Source of the DNA: JBQTII01 sp052387905
GTDB taxonomy: Bacteria > Actinomycetota > Actinomycetes > Sporichthyales > Sporichthyaceae
Direction: 5' to 3'
Assembly: GCA_052387905.1 (NCBI GenBank)
Contig: JBQTIR010000005.1
Coordinates: forward strand, 286,919 to 350,918
DNA: 64,000 nucleotides
In this document: positions 1 through 7,971 of the stretch, in pieces
Layout: every line of letters begins with the position of its first letter
How positions within the stretch are numbered: the stretch's first letter is position 1
The notes under the pieces: model-generated
Seen by the model: the letters and a program-made list of their open reading frames with translations, nothing else
Databases searched by the model: none
What the model was told of the DNA's origin: nothing
Translations under genes and position numbers: made by a program

Positions 1-111
1 CGCGAGCTCACCGCGGGCGGCGTGCAGGTCCAGGGTCGTGAGGTGGGCGCAGGCCAGGTGCTTGGTCAGGTCGGTCGGGCTGAGGACAAGGCCGGCCGGG
101 GTGAGCTGCAT
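1..111 (-). CDS. N-terminus of a RecB-like nuclease of the TM0106 type (partial)
   Basis: Only the first 37 codons lie in the window; the gene runs off the left edge. The peptide starts MQLTPAGLVLSPTDLTKHLA and continues CAHLTTLDLHAARGELA. The pattern LSPTDLxxHLxCxHLTxLDL is how TM0106-family RecB-like putative nucleases begin; these proteins combine a PD-(D/E)XK nuclease with a UvrD/Dna2-like helicase part. The start is supported by AGGGTGAG about 6 bases upstream of the ATG. It is divergent from the VapC fragment that follows. Family membership is inferred from a short N-terminus only. Confidence 0.55.
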   Translation of the reverse strand, partial: MQLTPAGLVLSPTDLTKHLACAHLTTLDLHAARGELA

Positions 112-161
112 GAGCTCACCCTGCCAGCTGGGTCATCCATCACGCGGTTCGCCGGGCTGCG

Positions 162-451
162 CTGAGTACGGCGTCGCCCTGGCCGAGCATCGCGATCCGC
201 CGCAAGGCGCCTTACTCCGCCGCTGGCTCGATGTCAGCGTGATGGCGGTGTTCGAGCGCCGAATCCTCGACCTCGACGCTGCGGCCGCCCGGCGGGCCGC
301 CCGCTTCCACGTCTCCGACCCGGCCCCGTTCCGCGACGCCCTCATCGCCGCGACCGCCCTCGAGCAGGGGCTGGCGGTGGTGACGCGCAATCAGAAGGAT
401 TTCACCCGCTTTCCCGGGCTGCGGGTTCTGGACCCCTGGGCTGGTGGGTGA
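162..451 (+). pseudogene. VapC-type PIN-domain toxin, 5'-truncated
   Basis: The reading frame gives the C-terminal half of a PIN toxin: GVALAEHRD, then LxRWLDVSVMAVFERRILDLD, then DALIAATALEQGLAVVTRNQKDF and a final LDPW. These match the central and C-terminal VapC signatures, including the DALIAAxA and TRNxxDF acidic motifs. The N-terminal strand with the first catalytic Asp and the L-S/A-E helix are missing, and the codons before about 162 do not look like coding sequence. No antitoxin gene is visible. I infer a decayed toxin, probably cut by the junction with the neighbouring nuclease gene. Confidence 0.6.
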
Positions 452-473
452 GCGCTTTCCCTGGCCGTACCCG

Positions 474-716
474 TCACGCCACGGAGAGTTCGTCCGGCCG
501 GTAGGACGTCGTGATCGGTTCCTCGACGTCGGTGAAGTGGACGGCGACCTGAACGCGACCGTTGCGATGGCCCAACACCGTGGCGTTGTGCATGCTCGCG
601 CCCAGCTGGACGCGCACGGTGGTTCCTACGGCGAACTGCTTCGCGGAGGAGGCGGCTCGACTCCCCCTCGACCGCACAGGAGACGGCGCGCCCGAACGCT
701 GCGAAGCTGCGGTCAC
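474..716 (-). CDS. Small protein, SH3/Tudor-like barrel, coupled to a HEPN gene
   Basis: 80 aa. The GTG start overlaps the stop of the upstream HEPN gene as GTGA, and GGAGG lies 8 bases before it, so the two should be translationally coupled. Residues about 1-27 are polar and Ser/Arg-rich. Residues 28-80 read FAVGTTVRVQLGAS, then VLGHRNGRVQVAVHF, then TTSYRPDELSVA. This is an alternating strand pattern like a KOW/SH3/Tudor barrel, often seen in RNA- or protein-binding modules. No catalytic motif is visible. The obvious hypothesis is a partner, regulator or antidote of the HEPN protein. The fold assignment is inference. Confidence 0.65.
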   Translation of the reverse strand: MTAASQRSGAPSPVRSRGSRAASSAKQFAVGTTVRVQLGASMHNATVLGHRNGRVQVAVHFTDVEEPITTSYRPDELSVA

Positions 717-1318
717 GGTATCCCTCCTCGGCTGGCCGGGCTGTTCGCCAATTCCTTCAAGTATGCGCCCACGGTTTCGTCGAGGCCAGCAGCGATCGCG
801 CTCAGAGTTCGCCGCCAGGCCCGGAATGTACTGATCGTCAGGGGCCGCTGGGCCTGGCACTCGGCGAGCCTGGACCGATCGTCATGGGCGATGGCATTGC
901 GGGCCTTGTTGAGGCGCTCCAGGGTCTCGACCCACTCGCCGTAACTGCCGGGATTCCGGGCGGCAAGCTCGTCCGCCAGACGAATGCCCAGCCGGGTGAA
1001 GTCATGGCAGACGTTGCCCCAACCGGCGTTGCCGGTATCGAGCCGGCGCTTGTCCTCCAGCAAAGAGCGCATCAGGGATGCCATCGCGGGATCCCCGCCC
1101 AGCCGCGTCGTCACAATGGTCTCGATCGAGCTGTCGTGAAGGTCGCGGCAGAACCCTTGGAACTCCGTCGCCAGACGCACAATGAGCGCGTGATTGATCT
1201 CCGTGGTCAACCACTTCCTGCCGGGCCCCACACCCGCCACGGCGCGGTGGGCATTGGCCAGGTTGTCCAGCCGCAGCGCCCGCGTTGAACGCCAGTCGGT
1301 CAGGGCCCGCGAGGTCAT
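713..1318 (-). CDS. HEPN-domain protein (RiboL-PSP-HEPN-like, putative ribonuclease)
   Basis: 201 aa, all-helical by composition, starting MTSRALTDW. Residues about 40-60 read NHALIVRLATEFQGFCRDLH. Near residue 150 the sequence LERLNKARNAIAHDD contains RNAIAH, the R-N-x-x-x-H signature of HEPN ribonucleases, followed by DD. Many HEPN proteins cut RNA as toxins or as effectors of abortive defence, and this architecture resembles small stand-alone HEPN proteins of actinobacteria. The stop codon overlaps the start of the downstream 80-aa gene, so the two form one operon. Activity is inferred from the motif only. Confidence 0.7.
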   Translation of the reverse strand: MTSRALTDWRSTRALRLDNLANAHRAVAGVGPGRKWLTTEINHALIVRLATEFQGFCRDLHDSSIETIVTTRLGGDPAMASLMRSLLEDKRRLDTGNAGWGNVCHDFTRLGIRLADELAARNPGSYGEWVETLERLNKARNAIAHDDRSRLAECQAQRPLTISTFRAWRRTLSAIAAGLDETVGAYLKELANSPASRGGIP

Positions 1319-1380
1319 GGTGGGGACGCTAAGACACAGCCCCGACAGTTCGTTGTCCTCGCCGGCGGGCAGTCGCTCGG

Positions 1381-1581
1381 TCAGCGGATCGCCTCGACGA
1401 GACCGGACGCGCCCTCCACCATCTCGCCGTACCACTGCAACATGTCGATGCCGTGTCCGGGAGGCAACGCGGCGCCGAGCGCATGAGTCGCCGCGAGATC
1501 CGTCGAGGTGGGGTCGCTTCCGTCCTCGAGCTCGCTGCGGTGCGGGCATGGATTTCTGCCCGCGGATGTTGAGCCGGCCAT
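1381..1581 (-). CDS. Possible small protein or gene remnant upstream of the HEPN gene
   Basis: A 66-aa open frame. The last 45 codons (LEDGSDPTSTDLAATHALGA, then the end GHGIDMLQWYGEMVEGASGLVEAIR) have strong third-position GC, as expected of coding DNA. The first 20 residues look less convincing, and the ATG overlaps the start of the NTF2-like gene on the other strand. It ends 62 bases before the HEPN start. I do not recognise the family. It could be a small third member of the HEPN operon or the tail of a lost gene. Confidence 0.3.
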   Translation of the reverse strand: MAGSTSAGRNPCPHRSELEDGSDPTSTDLAATHALGAALPPGHGIDMLQWYGEMVEGASGLVEAIR

Positions 1582-1972
1582 GACAAGCGCGGCGGATCTG
1601 GAACGCAACAAGGAGAACGTGCAGGCGTTCTACGACCTCATGTTCAACGAGTGCCGCCCGGCCGAGGCGATCGAGCGGTACGCGGGCGCCACCTACATCC
1701 AGCACAACCCGCAGGTGGGTGATGGCAAGCAGGCGTTCATCGACTACTTCGAGCGGATGGCCGTGCAGTATCCCGGCAAGCGGGTCGAGTTCGTCCGGGT
1801 GATCGCCGAGGGCGATCTCGTCGTGCTGCATTGCCGGCAGAGCTGGCCCGGTGACCAGGACTACGCCGGCATCGACATCTTCCGGCTCGACCCGGCGGGC
1901 AAGGTCGTGGAGCACTGGGACGTGTTGCAGGTGGTGCCGGCCGAATCTGCCCACGGCAACGGGATGTTCTGA
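1580..1972 (+). CDS. NTF2-like / SnoaL-like protein
   Basis: 130 aa starting MTSAADLERNKENVQAFYDL. The pattern of an N-terminal helix, YIQHNPQVGDGKQAF, and strands VIAEGDLVVLHCR and FRLDPAGKVVEHWDVLQ is that of SnoaL-like/NTF2-fold proteins (the predicted aldol-condensation-catalysing group). These are cone-shaped small-molecule binding or enzyme domains. YIQHNP with its conserved His and a late EHWD motif match the active-site-facing positions of the family. The substrate cannot be told. It lies alone between minus-strand genes and the TerD-AIM24 gene, with no clear operon partner. Confidence 0.8.
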   Translation: MTSAADLERNKENVQAFYDLMFNECRPAEAIERYAGATYIQHNPQVGDGKQAFIDYFERMAVQYPGKRVEFVRVIAEGDLVVLHCRQSWPGDQDYAGIDIFRLDPAGKVVEHWDVLQVVPAESAHGNGMF

Positions 1973-2020
1973 CCCGCGGGTACCCTCGGGCCGACGCGGA
2001 ATCGAGTGCGGAGGACGTGG

Positions 2021-3358
2021 ATGACCCTGCTGGCCAAGGGCGCCAACACCGCAATCGGTGTCCCGCGCCTGCGGGCCGTCCTCGGTTGGAACTCCGGCGC
2101 CGGGGTCCCCGAGGTCGACGCCTCGGCGCTGCTGGTCACCGAGTCGGGCAAGGTCCGCACCGACGAGGACTTCGTCTTCTACAACCAGCCGGTGCACCCC
2201 TCGGGCGCGGTGCGGCACGTGGGCAAGTCCGTCGCTGCGGAAGGCTTCGCGACGGACACGGTGAGCATCGACCTGACCGCCCTGGCGCCGGAGATCACCA
2301 CGGTCGCACTGGCCGCGTCGGCCGATGGTGGGTCTTTCGGTGCGGTGCCCGGTCTGCATCTGACGCTCGTCGATGCGGACTCCGGTGCCGAACTTGCTCG
2401 CTTCACCGATGTCAGCGCCTCCAGCGAAACCGCCTTCGTGCTCGGGGAGTTGTACCTGCGCGCAGGGGCCTGGAAGTTCCGCGCGGTCGGGCAGGGCTGG
2501 GCCTCGGGCCTGGAAGGGCTCGCCACCGATTTCGGGATCGCCGTCGACGAACCCGACCCGGCCGTGGTGCCGCCGCCGCCACCGCTGCCGCCGCCGCCAC
2601 CGCCGCCGCAGGTGGCCCCAGCGGCTCCTTCGCCGGTGAGCGACGGCGCGAACTTCCCCGGGCGCGATGACAGTGTGAGGGTGGGCGGTATGCGCAGCAG
2701 CCTGTTCAGCGGCAACGTCGAGGTCCAGGGCGGCGAGCGCATGTCGCTGCAGAACCCGCGCCTGCTCAAGGTCGTGCTCGACGGCGAATTGTTCGCCCGC
2801 CAGGGCGCGATGGTCGCCTATCAAGGGGCGATGGAGTTTGCGTTCCAGGGCGCGGGCGGGGTCAAGAAACTGATCAAGAAGGTGATGACCGGCGAGGGCG
2901 TCCCGCTGATGCGGTGCACCGGGCGCGGTGACCTGTTCCTGGCCCGCAACGCCCACGAATTGCACCTGGTGGATCTGGAAGGTGATTCGCTGACGGTCAA
3001 CGGTGAGAACGTGCTGGCGTTCGAGCCCGGGCTGACCTGGGACATCCGCCGGGTCGAAGGCGCCTCGATGTTGTCCGGCGGCGTGTTCAACATGGTCTTC
3101 ACCGGCACCGGCCGGATCGCTCTGTCGGCGTGCGGGACGCCGGTCGTGCTCGACGCGACGCAAGCGCCGACGTACGCGGACCTGCAGTCGGCAATCGCCT
3201 GGTCCTCCTCGTTGCGCACCCGCCTGGTGCGCACCGCTGGTGCGAGTGCGTTGATCGGACGCGGGTCCGGGGAGGCATTCCAGCTCGCGTTCGAGGGGCA
3301 GGGCTTCGTCATCGTGCAGGCCTCGGAGGGCGAGTTCGTCCCGCACCACACGCACTAG
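2021..3358 (+). CDS. TerD-domain / AIM24-domain fusion protein
   Basis: 445 aa; ATG preceded by GGAGG at 8 bases. Residues 1-180 are a TerD domain: LLAKGAN, VLGWN, VDASALLV, DEDFVFYNQP, and the terminal ELYLRAGAWKFRAVGQGW block, a calcium-binding stress fold of the tellurite-resistance/chemical-stress group. Residues about 184-205 are an almost pure proline linker. Residues about 230-445 match the AIM24 family (FSGNVEVQGGERMSLQNP, VAYQGAMEF, TGRGDLFLA, EPGLTWDI, GQGFVIVQASEG). The fusion probably works as a cytoplasmic stress or phage-response protein, but no ter operon partners are nearby. Confidence 0.85.
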   Translation: MTLLAKGANTAIGVPRLRAVLGWNSGAGVPEVDASALLVTESGKVRTDEDFVFYNQPVHPSGAVRHVGKSVAAEGFATDTVSIDLTALAPEITTVALAASADGGSFGAVPGLHLTLVDADSGAELARFTDVSASSETAFVLGELYLRAGAWKFRAVGQGWASGLEGLATDFGIAVDEPDPAVVPPPPPLPPPPPPPQVAPAAPSPVSDGANFPGRDDSVRVGGMRSSLFSGNVEVQGGERMSLQNPRLLKVVLDGELFARQGAMVAYQGAMEFAFQGAGGVKKLIKKVMTGEGVPLMRCTGRGDLFLARNAHELHLVDLEGDSLTVNGENVLAFEPGLTWDIRRVEGASMLSGGVFNMVFTGTGRIALSACGTPVVLDATQAPTYADLQSAIAWSSSLRTRLVRTAGASALIGRGSGEAFQLAFEGQGFVIVQASEGEFVPHHTH

Positions 3359-3475
3359 GGCCCGATCCGCGGCTCTCGTCCCGGTCGGGCAGAGCCGGCG
3401 CGTGCGGAAGTCCGCGACCCGCCGCACGTGCCGGCAGGTCGCGGACCTCGGAGCGTCAGTGCTCAGCCGCGCCGA

Positions 3476-5518
3476 TCAGATGCTGTCCTCCCGCCGGCGG
3501 CCCGCGGCCACCGCCAGGCCGGCAAGGACCAACGCCAGGCCGGCGACCCCGAAGGGCAACGGGTCGACACCGCCGCCGGTGTTCGGCAGCCCGCCGGAGT
3601 TCGACTGTCCGCCGGACCGGCCGTCCACTGCGGCGATCCGGAATGTGACGGGCGCCGAGGTGCCCGACCTGCGCCCATCGAGCGTCTGGCGAGCAGTGAT
3701 GGTGTGCGAGCCGATGCTCAGCGGTGTGCGCGGTGTGCACCGGAAGGTGCGGTCGCTGCGCACGATCGCGGTGCAGATGACCGTGGAGCCCTCGCGAATG
3801 GTCACCTTGGCGCTGGGGGTCCCGGTGCCGGTGATCGGCGGGGTGCGGTCCTCGGTCTCGTCGCCGTTGTCCGGGTTGGTGATGACCGGCGTCGCGAGGC
3901 CGTCCGTCTCACCGGCCGGGATGTAGGTGTAGGTCAGCGGGGCCGTGGTTCCCGCGGGCGTGGTGACGGTGACATCCACCGGTCCGGCGGCGTGGGCCGG
4001 CGCGGTGTAGACGAGCTGGGTCCCGTTGCCGTTGATGGCGTCCGGGGTGATCGGCGGGCCGCCGTCGACCGAGACCGTCGAGCCCGGCTCGAAGCCGGTG
4101 CCGGTGATCGTGACGACCGTGCCGCCGGCCACCGGGCCGCGGTCCGGGTCGATGTCGGTCGCGACCGGCGCCGCGACGCCTTGCGGCCCGAAGTTCGATC
4201 CGACGGAGGCGGATGCGAGATTCACCACGGCCGTGGAGTTGAGCAGGTCGATCCGCAGGGCGGTCACGGTGAACTCGTCCACGATGCCCGAGCCGGCCGG
4301 CTTGACGGTGTTCGGCGGCTCGTCCTGGACGTTGACCGTCAGCTCCAGCACGCCGGGCAGCAGGTTGAGGATGCCGTCGTCGATCTGCCCGGTGCTCGCG
4401 CCGGCCGGGGTGAGGTCGAGGGCATCGGCGACGGTGTCGATGAGATCTGCGGCCCCGACCAGCGGGACCGGCGGCAGCATTACGCCCGGCAGGACCCCGG
4501 GGATCGCCACGGTGGCCGTGACGTTCCGCAGCGCATCCTCGACGTCGACCTGCAGTCGCGCCAGCGCGTTCTCGACCAGCTCCTCGACGTCGCCCAGCGC
4601 GGCCGCGATGGCGGTGAGCAGGGGAGTGTTCGGGGGCTGGTTGTTCAGGCTGGCACCGAGGTCGATGGTGATGACGCCGTTGGTCAGGTTGACCGTGAGC
4701 AGGCCGTTGCCGAGCACACCGTCCCCGCCGACGATGTCGTCGAGCAGATCCTGGATGACCGGGAGCGCGCTGATGTCGACGATGCTGCCCACCGGAGACA
4801 GGTCTCCCAGGGCGGCCAGGTCCGTGCCGAGTGCGTCGATGTCGGCCTGCTGACCGAGCAACGGGGCCAGCAGGCCGGACAGGACGGTGCTGTCGAGACG
4901 AAGTTCGAGGTCGGCGATCTGGTAGCTGCTGTCCTGGTTGCCGTGCGCGCCGGAAGCCTGGGTGGCCACGGCGGACAGGGCGCCGACGCTGAGGTCGAGG
5001 TCGTCCAGGACACCGGTGTCCGGCAGCAGAGTGTTGAGGTCGAGGGTGGCGTTGGCCGGGAACTGGGAGGTGCCGCCGGTGTCGATGGCGCCGTCGTTGT
5101 TCACGGCCCCCGACGCGCCGAGTGAGCTGCCGCTGGGGCGGGCGATGGCGATCTGATTCACCGCGCCGAGGTCCAGGATGCCGTTCTCGCCGAGCAGGTC
5201 GATTGTCCCGAGCGGTACCCGCACGGAATTGATCACGGTGGCGTCGATCCCCTGGCGAATGGTGATCGTGGGCTCGCCGTCGTTGTGTGCACGCGCTGGT
5301 GCAAGCGTCGCGACGTCGTCGAGGTTGGGGTTTCCGGAGCCGTCGAGGAAGCGGCCCTCCGCCTGGGAGTTGGGCGTGGCATCTGCCGCGGCGGAGCCGG
5401 CGGCGAGCACCAGACCGGCAGCGCCGAGAGAGCCGGTGACTGCCATGGCCACCACGCGGGTGCCGCGCATGGACGCGGTGCGGCGACGGTGGTGGGTGGG
5501 ACGCGGGCTGACCGGCAT
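3476..5518 (-). CDS. Sortase-anchored choice-of-anchor G surface protein with IPT/TIG domain
   Basis: 680 aa. A signal peptide (residues about 18-47, ending AGSAAADA) is followed by a large Asp/Leu-rich choice-of-anchor G-type region (about 50-430), an IPT/TIG domain (about 440-522, PVAGGTVVTITGTGFEPGSTV), an Ig-like domain (about 530-620) and a cell-wall sorting signal: LPNTG near residue 644, a hydrophobic segment and a final RRRED tail. The chosen ATG has GAGGAG 8 bases upstream; a longer open frame back to 5605 lacks this. The protein should be covalently attached to peptidoglycan and act in adhesion or surface structure. No sortase gene is in the window. Confidence 0.85.
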   Translation of the reverse strand: MPVSPRPTHHRRRTASMRGTRVVAMAVTGSLGAAGLVLAAGSAAADATPNSQAEGRFLDGSGNPNLDDVATLAPARAHNDGEPTITIRQGIDATVINSVRVPLGTIDLLGENGILDLGAVNQIAIARPSGSSLGASGAVNNDGAIDTGGTSQFPANATLDLNTLLPDTGVLDDLDLSVGALSAVATQASGAHGNQDSSYQIADLELRLDSTVLSGLLAPLLGQQADIDALGTDLAALGDLSPVGSIVDISALPVIQDLLDDIVGGDGVLGNGLLTVNLTNGVITIDLGASLNNQPPNTPLLTAIAAALGDVEELVENALARLQVDVEDALRNVTATVAIPGVLPGVMLPPVPLVGAADLIDTVADALDLTPAGASTGQIDDGILNLLPGVLELTVNVQDEPPNTVKPAGSGIVDEFTVTALRIDLLNSTAVVNLASASVGSNFGPQGVAAPVATDIDPDRGPVAGGTVVTITGTGFEPGSTVSVDGGPPITPDAINGNGTQLVYTAPAHAAGPVDVTVTTPAGTTAPLTYTYIPAGETDGLATPVITNPDNGDETEDRTPPITGTGTPSAKVTIREGSTVICTAIVRSDRTFRCTPRTPLSIGSHTITARQTLDGRRSGTSAPVTFRIAAVDGRSGGQSNSGGLPNTGGGVDPLPFGVAGLALVLAGLAVAAGRRREDSI

Positions 5519-5687
5519 GGCGTACTCCTCGGGTCGGTCGTGCGACGGGGCAGCGGGAGGGCTGCGGGGCCCGTGAAGTGCAGTGATTACGGCGTCGGGT
5601 GTCACGTACTCATCGACATCGGGTCAGTGCCGATAAATGGGGCAATCGGCCTGCAGAACTCACCTGTTCGGGCCGGTTTGAAAGAAA

Positions 5688-5769
5688 GGATCAAGAAATT
5701 CGAGCGCATTTCTCTTGATCCAATTACTGCGTTGCGCCGGGTCTGTATTGCCGGTGGAAATTCACCGGC
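5688..5769. repeat. Two inverted repeats in an AT-richer intergenic region
   Basis: Between the divergent surface-protein gene and the 5829 gene lies a region with lower GC than its surroundings. At 5688-5721, GGATCAAGAAAT faces ATTTCTCTTGATCC (12-bp arms with a two-base bulge, 8-base loop). At 5750-5769, GCCGGTG faces CACCGGC across GAAATT. Both could be operators or hairpins in the 5' leader of the surface-protein gene. No RBS-linked gene is seen here. Confidence 0.45.
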
Positions 5770-5828
5770 ACATCGCGACGGGAGCTCCTCGGCGTGGTGT
5801 CAGCCGGGGGTGTTTGCGATGCTGAGCC

Positions 5829-6143
5829 ATGACCGCTTCGCCTGCGGCGCCCGAGTTCGCCGACGCCCGCCGCCTCGTTCGTGAGCACCTGCTCGACCGC
5901 TGGACCGAGCAGGACGGGCGGCTCTACATCGCCGAGGTGGGTCGGCAGAGCCCGACGCACTGGTGCCTCGACGCGGGCTCCTACGAGGCCCTGGTGCTCG
6001 AGGACCCGGAGTTCGTGGTCGAACCCGCGGTGACCTATCTCGTCGACAAGGTAAGCGGCGCCGTGCAGGAGGTCCCGCTCACGACGGAGAACCTGACGTC
6101 GCTGGGCGAGATGACGGCCTACGGCGAGCTGACCGACGACTAA
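5829..6143 (+). CDS. Small acidic protein, possibly Imm35/YrhB-like
   Basis: 104 aa. The sequence has an N-terminal helix (EFADARRLVREHLLDRW), then strands with RLYIAEVG and HWCLDAGSYEALVLEDP, and a typical YLVDKVSGAVQEVPL turn. This order resembles the Imm35/YrhB domain found in some polymorphic-toxin immunity proteins, where a VDKxTG turn precedes the last strand. There is no toxin gene beside it, so the immunity role is unsupported. No strong RBS precedes the ATG. Confidence 0.6.
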   Translation: MTASPAAPEFADARRLVREHLLDRWTEQDGRLYIAEVGRQSPTHWCLDAGSYEALVLEDPEFVVEPAVTYLVDKVSGAVQEVPLTTENLTSLGEMTAYGELTDD

Positions 6144-6271
6144 GTCAGGGCGTGCTGCCGGCTGCCGCGCACCACCTCGAGGTCCGAGCCTGAGGTGCTT
6201 GGAATCGAGCGAGGTCACCCCATACCGTGTGATTCCTCCATCACCGTGCCGATTCCACCTGCGGGGACTCC

Positions 6272-7381
6272 ATGTTCGGAAAAGACGTGCTGGCCGGATC
6301 TCCCGGCAAGGTTCTGGCGACTTCTGCCGTGACGGCGGTCATCGCCGTCGGTCTGGCGGTGCCGAGCGCGCAGGCGGCTGCGTCCGCAACGCTGGCCTTC
6401 GACTTCCCCGCCGAGGTGGTGGTCGGCGACACCGTGATCGCCCAACTCAAGGTGACCAACACCGGTGACAAGGCACTGAAGCTGACGGCGCTGCGCGCCG
6501 TGCTGGCCTGCGAGGTCACCCCCACCGCTGCGCTGTGCACCAGCAACGAAGAGCGCCGGGTGTTCGAGGTCCGCAAGGCCGAGACCACGAACTCGGCCTG
6601 CGAGGACACCACCTTCCGCCCGACCCAGACGGGCAACCGGGTGGTGCTGGAGCCGGTCAGCAATCTGGGCGATCCGGTGAGCGCAGCGACGCTCAAGCCC
6701 AACGACATCTGCACCGTCAACCTGACGCTCGCGGTGCGGGCGGTGCCCGCGAAGGACGCGGACGGCGACGCGGGCATCCAGACCAAGGCGGGGGCCGTCG
6801 CTGCGCTGCGGAACACGGCGACCACCCCACCGACGATCCTGGCACCGGATGACCTCAACGAGGTGGTGACGGTCGACCGCGCGCCCGGTGATGAGCCCGT
6901 CGAGGAAGAGCCCGTCGATGAGGACCCGACCGACGAGGCGCCGCCCGTGACCTGCCAGGGCGTCAAGGCCACGATCGTGGGCACCCGCTCGGGCGACACC
7001 CTGAAGGGCACCTCGGGCCGGGACGTCATCGCCGGTCTCGGTGGCGGCGACATCATCAACGGTGGGGGCGGGCGGGACCTGATCTGCGGTGGCAGCGGGG
7101 AGGACACGCTGCGCGGCAGCACCGGTGCCGACACGCTGTCCGGCGGGTCCGGCAACGACGCCATCAACGGTGGGGACGGAGCTGACGACCTGGCGGGGGG
7201 CGGCGGGAACGACCGGCTCAACGGAGCATCGGGCTCCGATGACCTGTTCGGCGGCCCCGGTAACGACAAGCTCGTCGGCGGTCCGGGCAACGATCGGATC
7301 GTGGGTGGCTCGGGTACGGACCGCGGCGAGGGCGGGCCCGGCACCGACACCTTCAGCAGCACCGAGCGCCGTAAGGCCTGA
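6272..7381 (+). CDS. Secreted RTX-repeat (hemolysin-type calcium-binding) protein
   Basis: 369 aa with a signal peptide (about residues 1-36, ending AQAAA). Residues 37-205 form a beta-rich domain with the phrase VTNTGDKALKLTALRAVL, typical of extracellular CARDB/DUF11-like domains, with several cysteines. An acidic linker (EEEPVDEDPTDEAPP) leads into about a dozen nonapeptide RTX repeats of the GGxGxDxhx type (residues about 230-360), which fold as a calcium-binding parallel beta-roll. It probably folds outside the cell on contact with calcium. No protease or lipase domain is present, so the role is structural or unknown. Confidence 0.85.
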   Translation: MFGKDVLAGSPGKVLATSAVTAVIAVGLAVPSAQAAASATLAFDFPAEVVVGDTVIAQLKVTNTGDKALKLTALRAVLACEVTPTAALCTSNEERRVFEVRKAETTNSACEDTTFRPTQTGNRVVLEPVSNLGDPVSAATLKPNDICTVNLTLAVRAVPAKDADGDAGIQTKAGAVAALRNTATTPPTILAPDDLNEVVTVDRAPGDEPVEEEPVDEDPTDEAPPVTCQGVKATIVGTRSGDTLKGTSGRDVIAGLGGGDIINGGGGRDLICGGSGEDTLRGSTGADTLSGGSGNDAINGGDGADDLAGGGGNDRLNGASGSDDLFGGPGNDKLVGGPGNDRIVGGSGTDRGEGGPGTDTFSSTERRKA

Positions 7382-7617
7382 CGGCCCTTCCGGGGCGCTC
7401 GTGCGCGCCTGCCCCCGACTCTGGTGGCGTGGCCGACGTATCGCAGCCGCGCGATAGGTGCGGCGCGCCACCCAACTGCGCGCCTCGGGTTCTGACGACC
7501 GCTCAGCGCGACCGCGCCGCAGGGGTCCCACTCGGCACCGCTTGCCGGGCCCCTCGGCGCGGAGTATGAACTCGGCCCGCCGCGGCCGGCCGGAGTCGAC
7601 GTCGTTATCGGGTGAAT

Positions 7618-7971
7618 TCACCGAGTGCTGATCCGTTGACGCGCACATGGGCGGGTCGACCCCCGGCGAGAGACGCCCTCGCAGGTCGGTGCGGGGTCGT
7701 CATCCTCGGGCAGCAGGTGTGGGTAGACGTTGTACAGGACCTCGCAGTCGCAGTACCCGCCGCGTGACTGCAGCCGCTTCGCCAGCGCGGTGGCGCGCGG
7801 CGCATTCCGTCCCCGCCACTGCTCGGCCCAGCGCAGGGTGTTGTCGCAGCCGAATTCTCCGAGCATCCGAAGTAGGTAACAGGTCAGACACTCCCGGTCG
7901 AGGGGAGCGGTGAGGTTCTCGCTGGCTTCGCCGAGTAGCTCCTCGGCGGCGGTAAGGGCATGAGATGTCAT
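7618..7971 (-). CDS. DUF2695 family protein
   Basis: 117 aa. The core ECLTCYLLRMLGEFGCDNTL, then RWAEQW, RATALAKRL and GGYCDCEVLYNVYP, matches DUF2695, a small cysteine-containing family. The pairs CLTC and CDC could bind a metal, as in other small zinc-binding proteins, but this is not established. The Arg-rich tail after residue 95 looks less conserved. It stands alone. Confidence 0.8.
   Translation of the reverse strand: MTSHALTAAEELLGEASENLTAPLDRECLTCYLLRMLGEFGCDNTLRWAEQWRGRNAPRATALAKRLQSRGGYCDCEVLYNVYPHLLPEDDDPAPTCEGVSRRGSTRPCARQRISTR

Noticed and set aside
2569..2630. GC-rich CCGCCG repeat as a possible regulatory or slippage element.
   Set aside because: It encodes the proline linker of the TerD-AIM24 protein and needs no further explanation.
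713..3427. A 904-codon minus-strand open frame that includes the HEPN gene.
   Set aside because: Only the last 201 codons (from 1318) look coding. The rest lies opposite the TerD-AIM24 gene and is Arg/His/Asp-rich shadow sequence.
3428..5125. Long plus-strand open frame of 565 codons opposite the LPXTG protein.
   Set aside because: Composition is Arg/Gly/Val-rich shadow of the minus-strand gene. The minus strand has the signal peptide, the IPT domain and the LPNTG motif.
6215..7648. Minus-strand open frames opposite the RTX protein.
   Set aside because: Low-complexity mirror of the RTX repeats; no RBS and no domain.
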